A stretch of 64,000 nucleotides of DNA from Flavobacterium sp. FEMGT703F (GTDB lineage: Bacteria > Bacteroidota > Bacteroidia > Flavobacteriales > Flavobacteriaceae). Below, piece after piece: positions 1 to 8,831 of this stretch. The stretch spans positions 1-64,000 of the forward strand of contig PGCN01000024.1 of the NCBI GenBank assembly GCA_002786385.1, read 5' to 3'. How positions within the stretch are numbered: position 1 is the first letter of the stretch; each line of letters opens with the position of its first letter. The notes under the pieces were generated by a model. That model saw only the letters and a program-made list of their open reading frames with translations, was not told where the DNA came from and searched no databases. The translations under genes and the position numbers were made by a program.

Positions 1-2178
1 CGTTGGAGCCGAATTAATCGTAACCGTTGCCGAACCCGTTTGGGTTTGGGAACAATTTGTACCACTAGCATCTTGAACGCTAACCAAATCATAGGTAAAA
101 GTACCGGTGACTGTTGTAGGAACATTAATAATTAAGGAATTTCCTGAACTTGGAGCCGTAACCGGTAAACCACCATTAAGTGTATAAGTGAATGTGTAAG
201 GCGCTGTTCCGTTAGCCCCTGTCAAAACAACTTGTGGCTCTGCATCATTTAAACATACTGATACGGTTCCGGCAATAGTTGCTGTAGGCAAAGGATTTAC
301 CGTAATAGTAGCAGTACCTGTTTGATTTTGTGAACAAGACGGTGTCCCTGAACTTTGAACATTCACCAAAGAATAAACGAAAGAGCCTACTACATTGGTT
401 GGCGCAGCAACAGTAACACTATTTCCGGAAACTGTTGTTACTGCTGGTTGAGCAGTACCATTAATAGTATAATTAAAGGTATAAGGTGCAGTACCATTGG
501 CACCGGTAAATGTTATGGTAGGACTTGTTGCATTTTGACAAACAGCAGTTGTTCCAGAAACTGTAGCAGTAGGTAACTGTCTAACAGTGATAGTAGCCGA
601 ACCGGTAACTAATCTTCCGCAAGTTGTGGTAGTATTTACAACACTTACCAAACTATAAGTTGAATTGGTAGTAAGAGCAGGACTTGTCACCGAGTTGGTT
701 CCGGTAGCATCTAAAACTATCGTTTGGTTCGTTCCGCCATCTACAGTGTAAGTTACCGTAGCATCCGGAGTTCCGTTAAACGTAATTACTGCAGTTGAAC
801 CGGAACAAATAGTTGTAGAACCGGTAATAGTTGCCGTTGGCAAAGAATTAACTACTAATTGGAAAGTGGTAGTGCCGTAAGTTAAAGGATTCGCATTTTC
901 TTCCAATCTTACATAAATAGTTTGGCCATTCGTTCCAATAACATTATTCGGACCAATAGCTCCTGTATCATTGTCGGCATCATTTTGAGTTAAGTGATAA
1001 GTAACCGTATAATCAGCTGCAGAATTCGTACCTAATACAATTGGAGTTTGAGGGGCAAAATTGAAAACCGCAGTACCACTCCCTAAACTACTTTCACATA
1101 AAGTTAAAGTGGGTGGTGGATTGGGTGTAGCCGAACATGTTATCAGACTTGTATCAAAAGAAAATACAGATACACAACCACTGGAACCTGGTCCGTTATC
1201 AGTTAAGGAGATATAAACTGGACCACCAGTTCCACCCGGAGAATAGTTCGCGGGATTAGGTATTGAGTTGTCTATATTTTGTGCTCCGGTTGGAGTGGTA
1301 TGGAAAAAAACCTCAAAATCTCCTGGATTTAATGGTGTTCCGTTAAAAATATCTGCTATAGCATCGTTAAGGTTAAAACTTGGCAAATTAGAACATTGCT
1401 CTAAATCTACCGGAGGGTTAATCGGTGGTGCTGCATAATAAGAAACCGTTGCACTGTCAGTAGCATTGGCCACACATCCCGGTTTATTAACAACTACCGT
1501 ATATGTTCCGGGTTGAGAGACAGTTATTGATTGGTTATTTCCAGCTATAGGACCACTTGGACCAGTCCATGCATAAGTAGTTGCACCACTTATGGTTGCA
1601 GTCAAAATAGCCTGACCACCAACACAAATCACTTGATCATCCAGGGAAAGAGGACAAACAATATTACAGTCTGTAGCACCGGCACCAGCTTGTCCGGCAT
1701 TGGTTTGAGTCACTGTAATATTACCAGCTTGCCCACTGTAATTGGTTAATAAAACAACATATATTTGACCTACTTGAGCATTCGTTAAGGTGAAATTTTC
1801 TACTGCTGCTGCAGAAAAACTACAACTCACACTTGTAGTTGGATTAAGGTTGGCAGCGCCACACGTAGGTGTTGCAAACGGTCCCCATACAATGTAATCC
1901 ACGTCAATTGGAGTTCCTCCGTTGGTCGCTTGCGAAATTTGAAAACTGATATTACCTGAAATACCAATTTGCATATAAAACCAGGCAGGATTGGGTTGAG
2001 AACCCAAACATTCATAATCGATGCCCGTCTCAGAGGTGGTACCGGTCGAATTCTGAAAGGTTAATGAGGATCCTCCGGCACAAAAAGCTTCAGATCCGGC
2101 ACAATTCGCACCCTGCGAAAAACCTGCTTGGATTGTAAATAAACTAATTACAAGTAAATAGAAGTAAATTTTTTTCAT
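1..2178 (-). CDS. Secreted Ig-like repeat protein, probable T9SS/gliding-type adhesin (3' end outside window)
   Basis: The reading frame starts at the ATG at 2178 and stays open to base 1, giving 726 codons with no stop, so the C-terminus lies beyond the window. Residues 1-22 form a signal peptide ending in AGFSQ. The mature N-terminal part is a Cys-containing module (GANCAGSEAFCAGG) typical of large flavobacterial surface proteins. A PKD/Ig-like stretch with YAWTGPSG and TYTVVV follows, then a module beginning DLEQCSNLP. From about residue 443 there are three tandem Ig-like repeats of 89-95 residues, each opening with a motif like NSLPTATITG, and a fourth begins at the edge. Proteins of this build normally end in a gliding-motility-type T9SS sorting domain; that end is not visible here. 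A surface or adhesin role is inferred from architecture. A weak -7-like box (TATATTTC on the minus strand, 2202-2209) precedes it. Confidence 0.82.
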   Translation of the reverse strand, partial: MKKIYFYLLVISLFTIQAGFSQGANCAGSEAFCAGGSSLTFQNSTGTTSETGIDYECLGSQPNPAWFYMQIGISGNISFQISQATNGGTPIDVDYIVWGPFATPTCGAANLNPTTSVSCSFSAAAVENFTLTNAQVGQIYVVLLTNYSGQAGNITVTQTNAGQAGAGATDCNIVCPLSLDDQVICVGGQAILTATISGATTYAWTGPSGPIAGNNQSITVSQPGTYTVVVNKPGCVANATDSATVSYYAAPPINPPVDLEQCSNLPSFNLNDAIADIFNGTPLNPGDFEVFFHTTPTGAQNIDNSIPNPANYSPGGTGGPVYISLTDNGPGSSGCVSVFSFDTSLITCSATPNPPPTLTLCESSLGSGTAVFNFAPQTPIVLGTNSAADYTVTYHLTQNDADNDTGAIGPNNVIGTNGQTIYVRLEENANPLTYGTTTFQLVVNSLPTATITGSTTICSGSTAVITFNGTPDATVTYTVDGGTNQTIVLDATGTNSVTSPALTTNSTYSLVSVVNTTTTCGRLVTGSATITVRQLPTATVSGTTAVCQNATSPTITFTGANGTAPYTFNYTINGTAQPAVTTVSGNSVTVAAPTNVVGSFVYSLVNVQSSGTPSCSQNQTGTATITVNPLPTATIAGTVSVCLNDAEPQVVLTGANGTAPYTFTYTLNGGLPVTAPSSGNSLIINVPTTVTGTFTYDLVSVQDASGTNCSQTQTGSATVTINSAPT
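13..849 (-). repeat. Tandem Ig-like protein repeats within the adhesin gene
   Basis: Repeat units begin at 849, 582, 297 and 15 (minus strand), each with an N/R-x-x-PTAT-like opening followed 5-8 residues later by a Cys. Spacings are 267, 285 and 282 bp. They are diverged at DNA level and are coding repeats rather than a satellite. Confidence 0.8.
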
Positions 2179-2265
2179 TACTAGTGACAATTTTTAGGCA
2201 CGAAATATACGTATTTTTAGCAAATTATTAACGTTAAAATCAAATAATTTCAAATATTAACAGTA

Positions 2266-2299
2266 TTGAGCTGCTTTTAATTTTAATTATTTATCTTTG
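2266..2299 (+). promoter_or_regulatory. Promoter of folE
   Basis: TATCTTTG at 2292-2299 matches the Bacteroidetes -7 consensus TAnnTTTG. TTG at 2266-2268 sits 23 bases upstream in the -33 position. The start codon is 37 bases downstream of the -7 box. Confidence 0.75.
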
Positions 2300-2336
2300 C
2301 TACTCGATTTTTAATCCCAAATTAGTTACGAATTTA

Positions 2337-3008
2337 ATGACAAAAAACGTGGTAAATAATGATGAATTAGGTGAAAACCACATCGCTACAAGTGCTCAAA
2401 ATCCGGTAAGAAATGATGCCTTCGATTTAACAGACGAACAAAAAATTGAAGCCATCAAAAAAGATGTAGAAAGTATTTTAAATACTTTGGGGATGGATTT
2501 GACTGACGACAGTTTAAAAGGCACACCTAACAGAGTAGCCAAAATGTTTGTGAAAGAAATTTTTGGTGGATTGAATCCCAACAAAAAGCCTAGTTCTTCT
2601 ACTTTTAAAAACAACTACAAATACGGTGAAATGTTAGTTGAAAAAAACATTACGGTTTATTCTACTTGCGAACATCACTTATTGCCCATCGTTGGCAGAG
2701 CTCATGTGGCATACATCTCAAACGGAACTGTAGTAGGCTTATCGAAAATGAATCGAATTGTAGATTATTTTGCCAAAAGACCTCAGGTTCAAGAGCGATT
2801 AACCATGCAAATCGTTCAGGAATTACAACGCGTTTTGAACACTGAAGATGTGGCTTGCGTGATAGATGCCAAACATTTATGCGTGAATTCCAGAGGTATT
2901 CGCGATATTGAGAGCAGTACCATAACCTCGGAGTTTGGTGGAAAATTCAAGAATGACACCACCAAACGTGAATTTTTAGATTACATCAAGTTAGAAACCA
3001 GTTTTTAA
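2337..3008 (+). CDS. folE: GTP cyclohydrolase I
   Basis: Catalyses conversion of GTP to 7,8-dihydroneopterin triphosphate, the first step of the folate/pterin pathway, in the cytoplasm. The 223-residue length fits the family. Zinc ligands are visible as Cys111 and His114 (STCEHHLLP) and Cys182 (HLCVNSRG). The substrate-binding block GLSKMNRIVDYFAKRPQ lies at 134-150. The first 35 or so residues are a variable extension that precedes the conserved core. The gene has its own good promoter. The start is the first ATG after it. Downstream, a folded repeat element separates it from cysS, so the two may not be strictly co-transcribed. Confidence 0.97.
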   Translation: MTKNVVNNDELGENHIATSAQNPVRNDAFDLTDEQKIEAIKKDVESILNTLGMDLTDDSLKGTPNRVAKMFVKEIFGGLNPNKKPSSSTFKNNYKYGEMLVEKNITVYSTCEHHLLPIVGRAHVAYISNGTVVGLSKMNRIVDYFAKRPQVQERLTMQIVQELQRVLNTEDVACVIDAKHLCVNSRGIRDIESSTITSEFGGKFKNDTTKREFLDYIKLETSF

Positions 3009-3107
3009 TAGCCCGGATTGCAGTGAAAATCCTTTTTTAAAATACCGTAGTGGCAACGAAGGAATTTAAAAAAGATTGTAACGTAAAGCCGGAAATAGCT
3101 CCAGAAT
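3009..3107 (+). repeat. Folded intergenic element, possible dispersed flavobacterial repeat
   Basis: The folE-cysS gap is filled by one structured sequence. AATCCTTTTTTAAA (about 3029-3042) pairs with TTTAAAAAAGATT (about 3064-3077), enclosing a GC-richer loop with CCGTAGTGGCAACGAAGG. Outer arms containing AGCCCGG (3010-3016) and GCCGGAAATAGCT (about 3088-3100) can also pair through CCGG and AGC/GCT. I recognise the ending GGAAATAGCTCC as resembling an element common between Flavobacterium genes, but only one copy is in this window. It may be a structured RNA, a REP-like repeat or a processing site. Confidence 0.6.
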
Positions 3108-3109
3108 AA

Positions 3110-4591
3110 ATGCAACTTTACAAAAATCATACGCTAAAAATTTACAACTCTCTTACAGGAGAAAAAGAACTTTTCAAACCGGTACACGAAGGCAATGTCG
3201 GGATGTATGTTTGTGGCCCTACTGTGTACAGTAATGTACACTTGGGTAATGTACGTACTTTCATGTCGTTTGATATGATTTTCCGCTATTTGCTTCATTT
3301 GGGCTATAAAGTGCGTTACGTGCGGAACATCACAGACGTAGGTCACATAGTAGATGATGTAGATGACGGCGAAGATAAAATTGCCAAAAAAGCCCGAGTG
3401 GAACAGTTAGAGCCAATGGAAATTGTGCAGCGATACACCGTTGATTTTCACGATGTTTTAAACCAATTCAATTTTTTACCGCCAAGCATTGAACCCACGG
3501 CAACCGGACACATTATTGAACAGATAGAAATTGTCAAACAAATTATTGACAAAGGTTTTGCTTATGAGTCTAACGGTTCCGTGTATTTTGATGTAGTGAA
3601 GTTTAACGAAACCCATCACTACGGAAAATTGAGCGGCAGAAACATCGAAGAAATGCTGGCCAATACCCGTGATACCGACGGACAATCGGACAAGAGAAAT
3701 CCGCAAGATTTTGCCTTGTGGAAAAGAGCAGAACCGGAACATATTATGCGTTGGCCTTCGCCTTGGGGCATTGGTTTCCCGGGCTGGCATTTGGAATGTA
3801 CTGCTATGAGCACCAAATATTTAGGCGAAACATTTGATATTCATGGTGGCGGAATGGACTTGAAATTTCCGCACCACGAATGTGAAATTGCCCAAAACGA
3901 AGCTTGTACCGGTCACAGTCCCGTAAACTATTGGATGCACGCCAATATGCTGACTTTAAACGGCAAAAAAATGTCGAAGTCAACCGGTAATAATATCTTA
4001 CCAAGTGAAATTTACAACGGCGGCAGTCCGTTTTTAAGCAAGGCCTTCTCCCCTAATGTGGCGCGTTTCTTTATGATGCAAGCGCACTACCGCAGTATCC
4101 TTGACTTTTCTAATGACGGAATCTTAGCTGCCGAAAAAGGCTTTACCCGATTGATGGATGGCTTGGAATTGATTAAAGATTTGAAGCCGAATGCCGTTTC
4201 TTCAATTGATATTGCCACTTGGAAGCAAAACTGTTATGAGGCGATGAACGACGACTTCAATACGCCGATTTTAATTGCGAACTTGTTTGAAGGCATTAAG
4301 TACGTGAATTTGGTGAACGACGGTAAAGAAACCTTGACCGCTCCTGATATAACTGTTTTAGGCGAAACCCTAAAAAGCTTTACCTTCGATGTGTTAGGCA
4401 TTAAAGATGAAAAAGCGGTTTCCAATCAAACGGATAAATTAGAAGGCGTAGTTGAATTATTGATTAACATGCGATTGGAAGCACGAGCCAATAAAGACTT
4501 TGCGCTTTCAGATCAGATTCGTGACCAATTGTTAGCCTTAGGCATACAGTTGAAAGACGGTAAAGAAGGAACAACTTTCAGCATACAATAA
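3110..4591 (+). CDS. cysS: Cysteine--tRNA ligase
   Basis: Class I aminoacyl-tRNA synthetase charging tRNA-Cys in the cytoplasm. The 493-residue length is normal. The HIGH signature appears as HLGN at 44-47 and the KMSKS loop at 287-291. Zinc ligands are consistent with Cys35, Cys230 (GWHLECTAM), His255 and Glu259 (FPHHECE). The C-terminal anticodon-binding helical region ends in GTTFSIQ. The next gene, yidD, begins two bases after the stop, so the two are expected to be co-transcribed. Confidence 0.97.
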   Translation: MQLYKNHTLKIYNSLTGEKELFKPVHEGNVGMYVCGPTVYSNVHLGNVRTFMSFDMIFRYLLHLGYKVRYVRNITDVGHIVDDVDDGEDKIAKKARVEQLEPMEIVQRYTVDFHDVLNQFNFLPPSIEPTATGHIIEQIEIVKQIIDKGFAYESNGSVYFDVVKFNETHHYGKLSGRNIEEMLANTRDTDGQSDKRNPQDFALWKRAEPEHIMRWPSPWGIGFPGWHLECTAMSTKYLGETFDIHGGGMDLKFPHHECEIAQNEACTGHSPVNYWMHANMLTLNGKKMSKSTGNNILPSEIYNGGSPFLSKAFSPNVARFFMMQAHYRSILDFSNDGILAAEKGFTRLMDGLELIKDLKPNAVSSIDIATWKQNCYEAMNDDFNTPILIANLFEGIKYVNLVNDGKETLTAPDITVLGETLKSFTFDVLGIKDEKAVSNQTDKLEGVVELLINMRLEARANKDFALSDQIRDQLLALGIQLKDGKEGTTFSIQ

Positions 4592-4593
4592 CC

Positions 4594-4836
4594 ATGTTGC
4601 GAAAGATACTCATAGCGCCATTATTATTACTGATTTGGTTCTATAAGATTGTACTTTCTCCGCTATTACCGGCTACTTGTCGTTTTCAACCCACTTGCTC
4701 CACTTATTTCATTGAAGCCCTAAAGATTCACGGATTATTTTACGGAAGCTACTTGGGTTTCAAAAGAATTTTGAGTTGCCATCCTTGGGGAAAAAGTGGT
4801 TATGACCCGGTGCCCGAAAAAAAGTGCTCACACTAA
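4594..4836 (+). CDS. yidD: Membrane protein insertion efficiency factor YidD
   Basis: A small 80-residue protein of the YidD family, thought to assist YidC-dependent insertion at the inner membrane. It shows the N-terminal amphipathic/hydrophobic segment ([19 protein letters not shown]), the family Cys motif [15 protein letters not shown], the basic stretch [16 protein letters not shown] and the ending GYDPVP. It is unusual that the gene sits after cysS rather than in the rpmH-rnpA cluster where YidD is often found, but stand-alone copies are common in Bacteroidetes. Confidence 0.93.
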   Translation: MLRKILIAPLLLLIWFYKIVLSPLLPATCRFQPTCSTYFIEALKIHGLFYGSYLGFKRILSCHPWGKSGYDPVPEKKCSH

Positions 4837-4906
4837 AGAAAGGTTAATTTTTTCTCAGTTAGAAACATTTAATTACTTTTACACTAAATCCCCAAAATAA
4901 TAAATT

Positions 4907-5821
4907 ATGGTTTGGAATCCTTCAGAAGGTATTGATATTGGCTTTTTTATCATTCGCTATTACAGCTTGATGTTTGTTATCGCATTCGGTTTAGGCTGGT
5001 ATATCATGAAAAAGATTTATGAAAGAGAAAACGAGTCGATTGATAAATTAGACACTTTATTTATTTGGACTGTAATCGCAACGCTTTTGGGTGCGCGTTT
5101 GGGTCAAGTTTTTTTCTACGATTGGGAATATTTCCGAAACAATCCTACTGAGATTTTATTGCCGTTTAAATTCCACCCCGAATTTGAATTCACTGGTTTC
5201 CGCGGATTAGCCAGTCACGGTGCGGCCATTGCTATCATAATTGCCATGTATTTTTACAGTAAAAAAGTAATCAAAAGACCTATTCTTTGGGTGTTGGACC
5301 GAGTGGTAATTCCGGTAGCCAGTGGCGCTATTTTTGTGAGAATTGGAAATTTTTTCAACTCGGAAATCGTTGGAAATGTTACAGATTCGGCTTTCGGAAT
5401 CAAATTTGTCCGCGATTATTATTCGGCCAAAGATGTGATGAACATCACTAAACTTTCCAATGTAAATGACGCCTATCACGCCATTGCCACTGATCCGCAA
5501 TATGCCGATTTATTAGCTAAAGTTCCCATGAAACATCCGGCGCAATTGTACGAAGCCTTTTTGTACATATTTGTTTTCTTTACTTTGTACTTCTTGTATT
5601 GGAAAACCAAAACAGCGGAAAAACAAGGTTTGTTGTTCGGTTACTTCTTAGTAATGTTATGGTCTGTGCGTTTTGCGGTAGAATATGTTAAAGAAAGCCA
5701 AGGCGGTATCGAAGAAAGTTTCGGATTATTAAGCACCGGACAATGGCTCAGTATTCCGTTTATACTAGTCGGCATCTACTACATCTTTATGGCCGAAAAG
5801 CCGATTGAAGATGATTTATAA
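4907..5821 (+). CDS. lgt: Prolipoprotein diacylglyceryl transferase
   Basis: Inner-membrane enzyme that transfers diacylglycerol from phosphatidylglycerol to the lipobox Cys of prolipoproteins, the first step of lipoprotein maturation. The 304-residue protein has about seven membrane segments. Conserved elements include GARLGQVFF (62-70), RGLASHGAAIAI with His103, and the Lgt signature RIGNFFNSEIVG (145-156), with Arg145 and Asn148 in the expected places. HPAQLYEA lies near residue 220. An insertion (RDYYSAKDVMNITK and following, about 168-205) between the signature and HPAQLYE is longer than in E. coli, as in other Bacteroidetes. A strong terminator follows. Confidence 0.96.
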   Translation: MVWNPSEGIDIGFFIIRYYSLMFVIAFGLGWYIMKKIYERENESIDKLDTLFIWTVIATLLGARLGQVFFYDWEYFRNNPTEILLPFKFHPEFEFTGFRGLASHGAAIAIIIAMYFYSKKVIKRPILWVLDRVVIPVASGAIFVRIGNFFNSEIVGNVTDSAFGIKFVRDYYSAKDVMNITKLSNVNDAYHAIATDPQYADLLAKVPMKHPAQLYEAFLYIFVFFTLYFLYWKTKTAEKQGLLFGYFLVMLWSVRFAVEYVKESQGGIEESFGLLSTGQWLSIPFILVGIYYIFMAEKPIEDDL

Positions 5822-5826
5822 AATAA

Positions 5827-5853
5827 AAAAGTCCTGATTTAATCAGGACTTTT
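5827..5853. terminator. Bidirectional terminator between lgt and the pseudouridine synthase gene
   Basis: AGTCCTGATT and AATCAGGACT form a perfect 10-bp stem flanked by an A-run on the left and a T-run on the right, so it can serve both converging genes. Confidence 0.9.
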
Positions 5854-5854
5854 T

Positions 5855-6901
5855 TTATGCTTCTTCGTCATTGACTTCCGCATGGGATTTGGAGTAATTG
5901 CGCCATTTCTCTATACATTCTTTCATATCCTCAGGCAATTCGGTATCAAATCGCATGTATTCTTTAGTAACCGGATGTTCAAATCCGAGTGTTTTGGCGT
6001 GTAATGCTTGTCGCGGCAAGGTTTTGAAACAATTGTCTATAAACTGTTTGTATTTAGTGAATGTAGTACCTTTCAAAATCAAATCGCCACCATAACGCGC
6101 ATCATTGAACAAAGTGTGACCAATGTATTTCATATGGACGCGAATTTGGTGTGTTCTTCCTGTTTCTAATTTACAAGACACCAAAGTCACATAGCCAAAT
6201 CGTTCTAAAACTTTATAATGCGTCACAGCGTGTTTTCCCACATCGCCTTCGGGATAAACGGCCATTTGCATGCGGTCTTTCATATGACGCGCAATATTAC
6301 CTTCAATGGTACCTTCGTCTTCTTTGACATTGCCCCAAACTATAGCGATGTATTCCCTTTCGGTAGTTTTGTCTTCAAACTGTTTGGCCAAATGTGTCAT
6401 AGCCGCTTCGGTTTTGGCAATGACCAAAAGACCGGAAGTGTTTTTATCGATGCGATGCACCAATCCGGGACGTTCACTCGAATTGAGCGGTAAATTGTCG
6501 AAGTGAAAAGCTAGAGCATTGACTAAAGTTCCGGTATAATTACCGTGACCGGGATGCACCACCAATCCCGGCGGTTTATTGATGACCAATAGAGCATCGT
6601 CTTCGTATACAATATTCAGCGGAATATCTTCAGGAATAATATGATTCTCAAAAGGCGGATGCTCTAGCATTACCCTAACCACATCAAAAGGTTTTACACG
6701 GTAGTTGGATTTTACCGGTACATCGTTCACCCAAATATTGCCTTTTTCGGCAGCTTGTTGGATTTTGTTTCGGGTGGCGTTTTCTATCAATTGCATCAAG
6801 AACTTATCGACACGCAACAAACTTTGACCTTTAGGCGATACAAAGCGATGGTGTTCGAATAATTCCTCTTCTAACTCGAAATTATCGTTGGTATTATTCA
6901 T
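5855..6901 (-). CDS. RluD-family 23S rRNA pseudouridine synthase
   Basis: Converts uridine to pseudouridine in large-subunit rRNA (RluA/RluD family). The 348-residue protein has an N-terminal S4 RNA-binding domain (LLRVDKFLMQLIENATRNKIQ, then WVNDVPVKSNYRVK) and the catalytic domain with HRIDKNTSGLLVIAK (catalytic Asp152) and ETGRTHQIRVHM. The C-terminal tail of about 30 residues is acidic and variable. It overlaps the upstream PASTA gene by 8 bases, indicating translational coupling. The exact target (RluD-type positions 1911/1915/1917) is inferred. Confidence 0.93.
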   Translation of the reverse strand: MNNTNDNFELEEELFEHHRFVSPKGQSLLRVDKFLMQLIENATRNKIQQAAEKGNIWVNDVPVKSNYRVKPFDVVRVMLEHPPFENHIIPEDIPLNIVYEDDALLVINKPPGLVVHPGHGNYTGTLVNALAFHFDNLPLNSSERPGLVHRIDKNTSGLLVIAKTEAAMTHLAKQFEDKTTEREYIAIVWGNVKEDEGTIEGNIARHMKDRMQMAVYPEGDVGKHAVTHYKVLERFGYVTLVSCKLETGRTHQIRVHMKYIGHTLFNDARYGGDLILKGTTFTKYKQFIDNCFKTLPRQALHAKTLGFEHPVTKEYMRFDTELPEDMKECIEKWRNYSKSHAEVNDEEA

Positions 6902-7511
6902 TTACAGGCATTATATCAGTAGAATCTACCGCAGTAGAATCAATAGTCGTATCATCAAAAACCACTTTTCCGTCGCCCAAAACCAAATCGATTTTAGAAG
7001 ACTTCAACACTTTGTCGCCCGGTTTTACTTTTTTACCGTTCATACGCATTTCTAACACCATATCTTTTCCTAAATACGGTTTGTAAGTGATGTTTCCTTC
7101 TTTTAAACCAACCGCTTCTAATGTCGGAACCGCTTGTCGATACGTTTTCTCAATCAAATCGGGCACGGCAACCATAGTATAGGTTGATGCATTGATTTTT
7201 AAATAAATTTTTCTGCCTTCTTTCACTTTAGCGCCGGCTTTCGGCTCTTGTTCTACTATGGTTAACTTTGGAAATTCGGGACGAAAATCAACCGTATCCA
7301 AAATGATGTAATCCAAATCTAAAGCATCCAATTTTTCTTCCGCTTGTTCAGCAGACAGTTTACTCAAATCCGGCACCGTAATTTCCTGACCGTGATTGGT
7401 TGTGTAAGTTATCCAATGAAAAAATAGAAAAGCTATTACAGCAAAAATGGCCATAGCGGCTAATACTTGGGCAAAAAACACCTTACTGGTTAAATATTGG
7501 CGTAAACTCAT
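6894..7511 (-). CDS. Membrane-anchored PASTA domain protein
   Basis: A 205-residue protein with one N-terminal membrane helix (about 14-33, AAMAIFAVIAFLFFHW) and an extracytoplasmic part of two to three PASTA repeats: EITVPDLSKLSAEQAEEKL, the region ending GRKIYLKIN, and VPDLIEKTYRQAVPTLEAVG through KIDLVLGDG. PASTA domains bind peptidoglycan fragments or beta-lactams in kinases and PBPs, but no catalytic domain is present here. The Thr/Asp/Ser-rich tail may be disordered. First gene of a two-gene operon with the pseudouridine synthase; the same pairing is familiar in Flavobacteriaceae. It may act in cell-wall sensing, which is inference. Confidence 0.88.
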   Translation of the reverse strand: MSLRQYLTSKVFFAQVLAAMAIFAVIAFLFFHWITYTTNHGQEITVPDLSKLSAEQAEEKLDALDLDYIILDTVDFRPEFPKLTIVEQEPKAGAKVKEGRKIYLKINASTYTMVAVPDLIEKTYRQAVPTLEAVGLKEGNITYKPYLGKDMVLEMRMNGKKVKPGDKVLKSSKIDLVLGDGKVVFDDTTIDSTAVDSTDIMPVNE

Positions 7512-7529
7512 AAAGAAATATTATTTAAG

Positions 7530-7537
7530 CAAAGATA
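7530..7537 (-). promoter_or_regulatory. -7 box of the PASTA/pseudouridine synthase operon
   Basis: On the minus strand TATCTTTG matches TAnnTTTG exactly and lies 18 bases before the ATG at 7511. No TTG is seen at the usual -33 distance; the tandem repeat array begins directly upstream. Confidence 0.6.
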
Positions 7538-7549
7538 TAAAAAAGATAC

Positions 7550-7703
7550 GCTTCGCTATTAGAATTTTAGATAGGCCTTTCAGGCTTTTAGATGCGCTTC
7601 GCTATTAGATAGTTAGACACGCCTTTCAGGCTTTTAGATACGCTTCGCTTTTAGACAGTTAGACATGCCTTTCAGGCGTATAGATGCGCTTCGCTATTAG
7701 ATA
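7550..7703. repeat. 46-bp tandem repeat, 3.3 copies
   Basis: GCTTCGCT recurs at 7550, 7596, 7642 and 7688, exactly 46 bp apart. Each full unit holds two small hairpins, GCG-CTT-CGC type and GCCT-TTC-AGGC, separated by TTAGA-containing spacers. The units differ by a few substitutions. The array is non-coding and lies between two divergent operons. Confidence 0.9.
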
Positions 7704-7800
7704 ATTAGAAAGAATAACATCTAAGAAGTCTAAAAATCTATGAATCTAACAATCTAAAATGTCTAACAATCTAAAAATCTAAAGACATAGCCTTATCTAA
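7704..7800. repeat. TCTAA/ATCTAA low-complexity tract
   Basis: Directly after the 46-bp array the motif TCTAA(N) recurs about ten times at irregular 8-15 bp spacing. No gene is seen. The whole 344-bp space 7512-7855 is therefore two promoters plus repeats. Confidence 0.75.
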
Positions 7801-7812
7801 GAAAAAAAATGA

Positions 7813-7820
7813 TAATTTTG
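7813..7820 (+). promoter_or_regulatory. -7 box of ddl
   Basis: TAATTTTG matches TAnnTTTG; the start codon is 36 bases downstream. No convincing TTG at the -33 position is seen because the tract upstream is TCTAA-rich. Confidence 0.6.
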
Positions 7821-7855
7821 TTACTACTTTAACACCAACCTAACTCCTACTACTA

Positions 7856-8830
7856 ATGAAAAAAGTAGCCATCATTATGGGCGGATATTCCAGCGAATAT
7901 CAAATTTCTCTCAAAAGCGGCAACGTGGTTTATCAATTTTTAGACCAAAATTTATACAAAGGCTATCGCATTCATATCTTAAAAGACAAATGGGTTTATG
8001 TAGATGAGCAAGACAACGAATTTCCGATAGACCGAAACGACTTTTCTACCACTGTCAACGGAGAAAAAATCACTTTTGATGTAGTCTTCAATGCCATCCA
8101 CGGTACGCCGGGCGAAGACGGTTTGATGCAAGCCTATTTTGAATTGTTAGGTATTCCACAAAGTTCCTGCGATTATTACCAAGCGGCTTTAACTTTCAAT
8201 AAACGTGATTTATTGTCGGTATTGAAACCTTATGGCATTAAGACAGCGACTTCCTATTATTTAAATCAAGGGGATGAAATCGACGAAGAAGCCATCCTAA
8301 AAACAGTTGGTTTGCCTTGCTTTGTGAAACCCAACAAATCGGGTTCGAGTTTCGGCATCTCCAAAGTAAAAACCAAAGATGAATTGGCTTATGCCATTGT
8401 CAACGCCTACAAAGAAGACAACGAAATCATCATCGAAAGTTTCTTAGATGGCACAGAAGTTTCGGTTGGCGTGATCAATTACAAAGGTAACATCACCGTA
8501 TTACCTATTACAGAAATTGTATCCGAAAACGACTTCTTCGACTACGAAGCCAAGTATTTAGGCAAGTCACAAGAAATTACGCCGGCCCGAATTTCTCCGG
8601 AAATGACTGCCAAAGTATCGGCTGTAGCCAAAAAAGCCTACGAAGTTTTAAAAATGAGTGGCTTCTCCAGAAGTGAATTCATCATCGTAAATGGTGAACC
8701 ACATATGTTGGAAATGAACACCATTCCGGGTTTAACCACCGAAAGTTTGATTCCGCAACAAGCCAAAGAAGCCGGAATTTCGTTAACCGACTTGTTCACG
8801 AACGCTTTAGAATTGGCCTTAAATAAATAA
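7856..8830 (+). CDS. ddl: D-alanine--D-alanine ligase
   Basis: ATP-grasp enzyme making the D-Ala-D-Ala dipeptide for peptidoglycan in the cytoplasm. 324 residues, a normal length. The N-terminal GGYSSEYQISLKSG and FNAIHGTPGEDG blocks, the ATP-binding PCFVKPNKSGSSFGISKV region and the C-terminal metal-binding LEMNTIPGLTTESL are all present. It precedes coaD; an inverted repeat lies between them. Confidence 0.96.
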   Translation: MKKVAIIMGGYSSEYQISLKSGNVVYQFLDQNLYKGYRIHILKDKWVYVDEQDNEFPIDRNDFSTTVNGEKITFDVVFNAIHGTPGEDGLMQAYFELLGIPQSSCDYYQAALTFNKRDLLSVLKPYGIKTATSYYLNQGDEIDEEAILKTVGLPCFVKPNKSGSSFGISKVKTKDELAYAIVNAYKEDNEIIIESFLDGTEVSVGVINYKGNITVLPITEIVSENDFFDYEAKYLGKSQEITPARISPEMTAKVSAVAKKAYEVLKMSGFSRSEFIIVNGEPHMLEMNTIPGLTTESLIPQQAKEAGISLTDLFTNALELALNK

Positions 8831-8831
8831 A

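Noticed and set aside
355..2015. Open frames on both strands inside the first gene
   Set aside because: They are Cys/Ser/Asn-rich shadows of the Ig-like repeat gene, which is continuous on the minus strand from 2178 to the window edge.
7550..7703. CRISPR-like appearance of the 46-bp repeats
   Set aside because: The units are contiguous tandem repeats without unique spacers and no cas gene is present.
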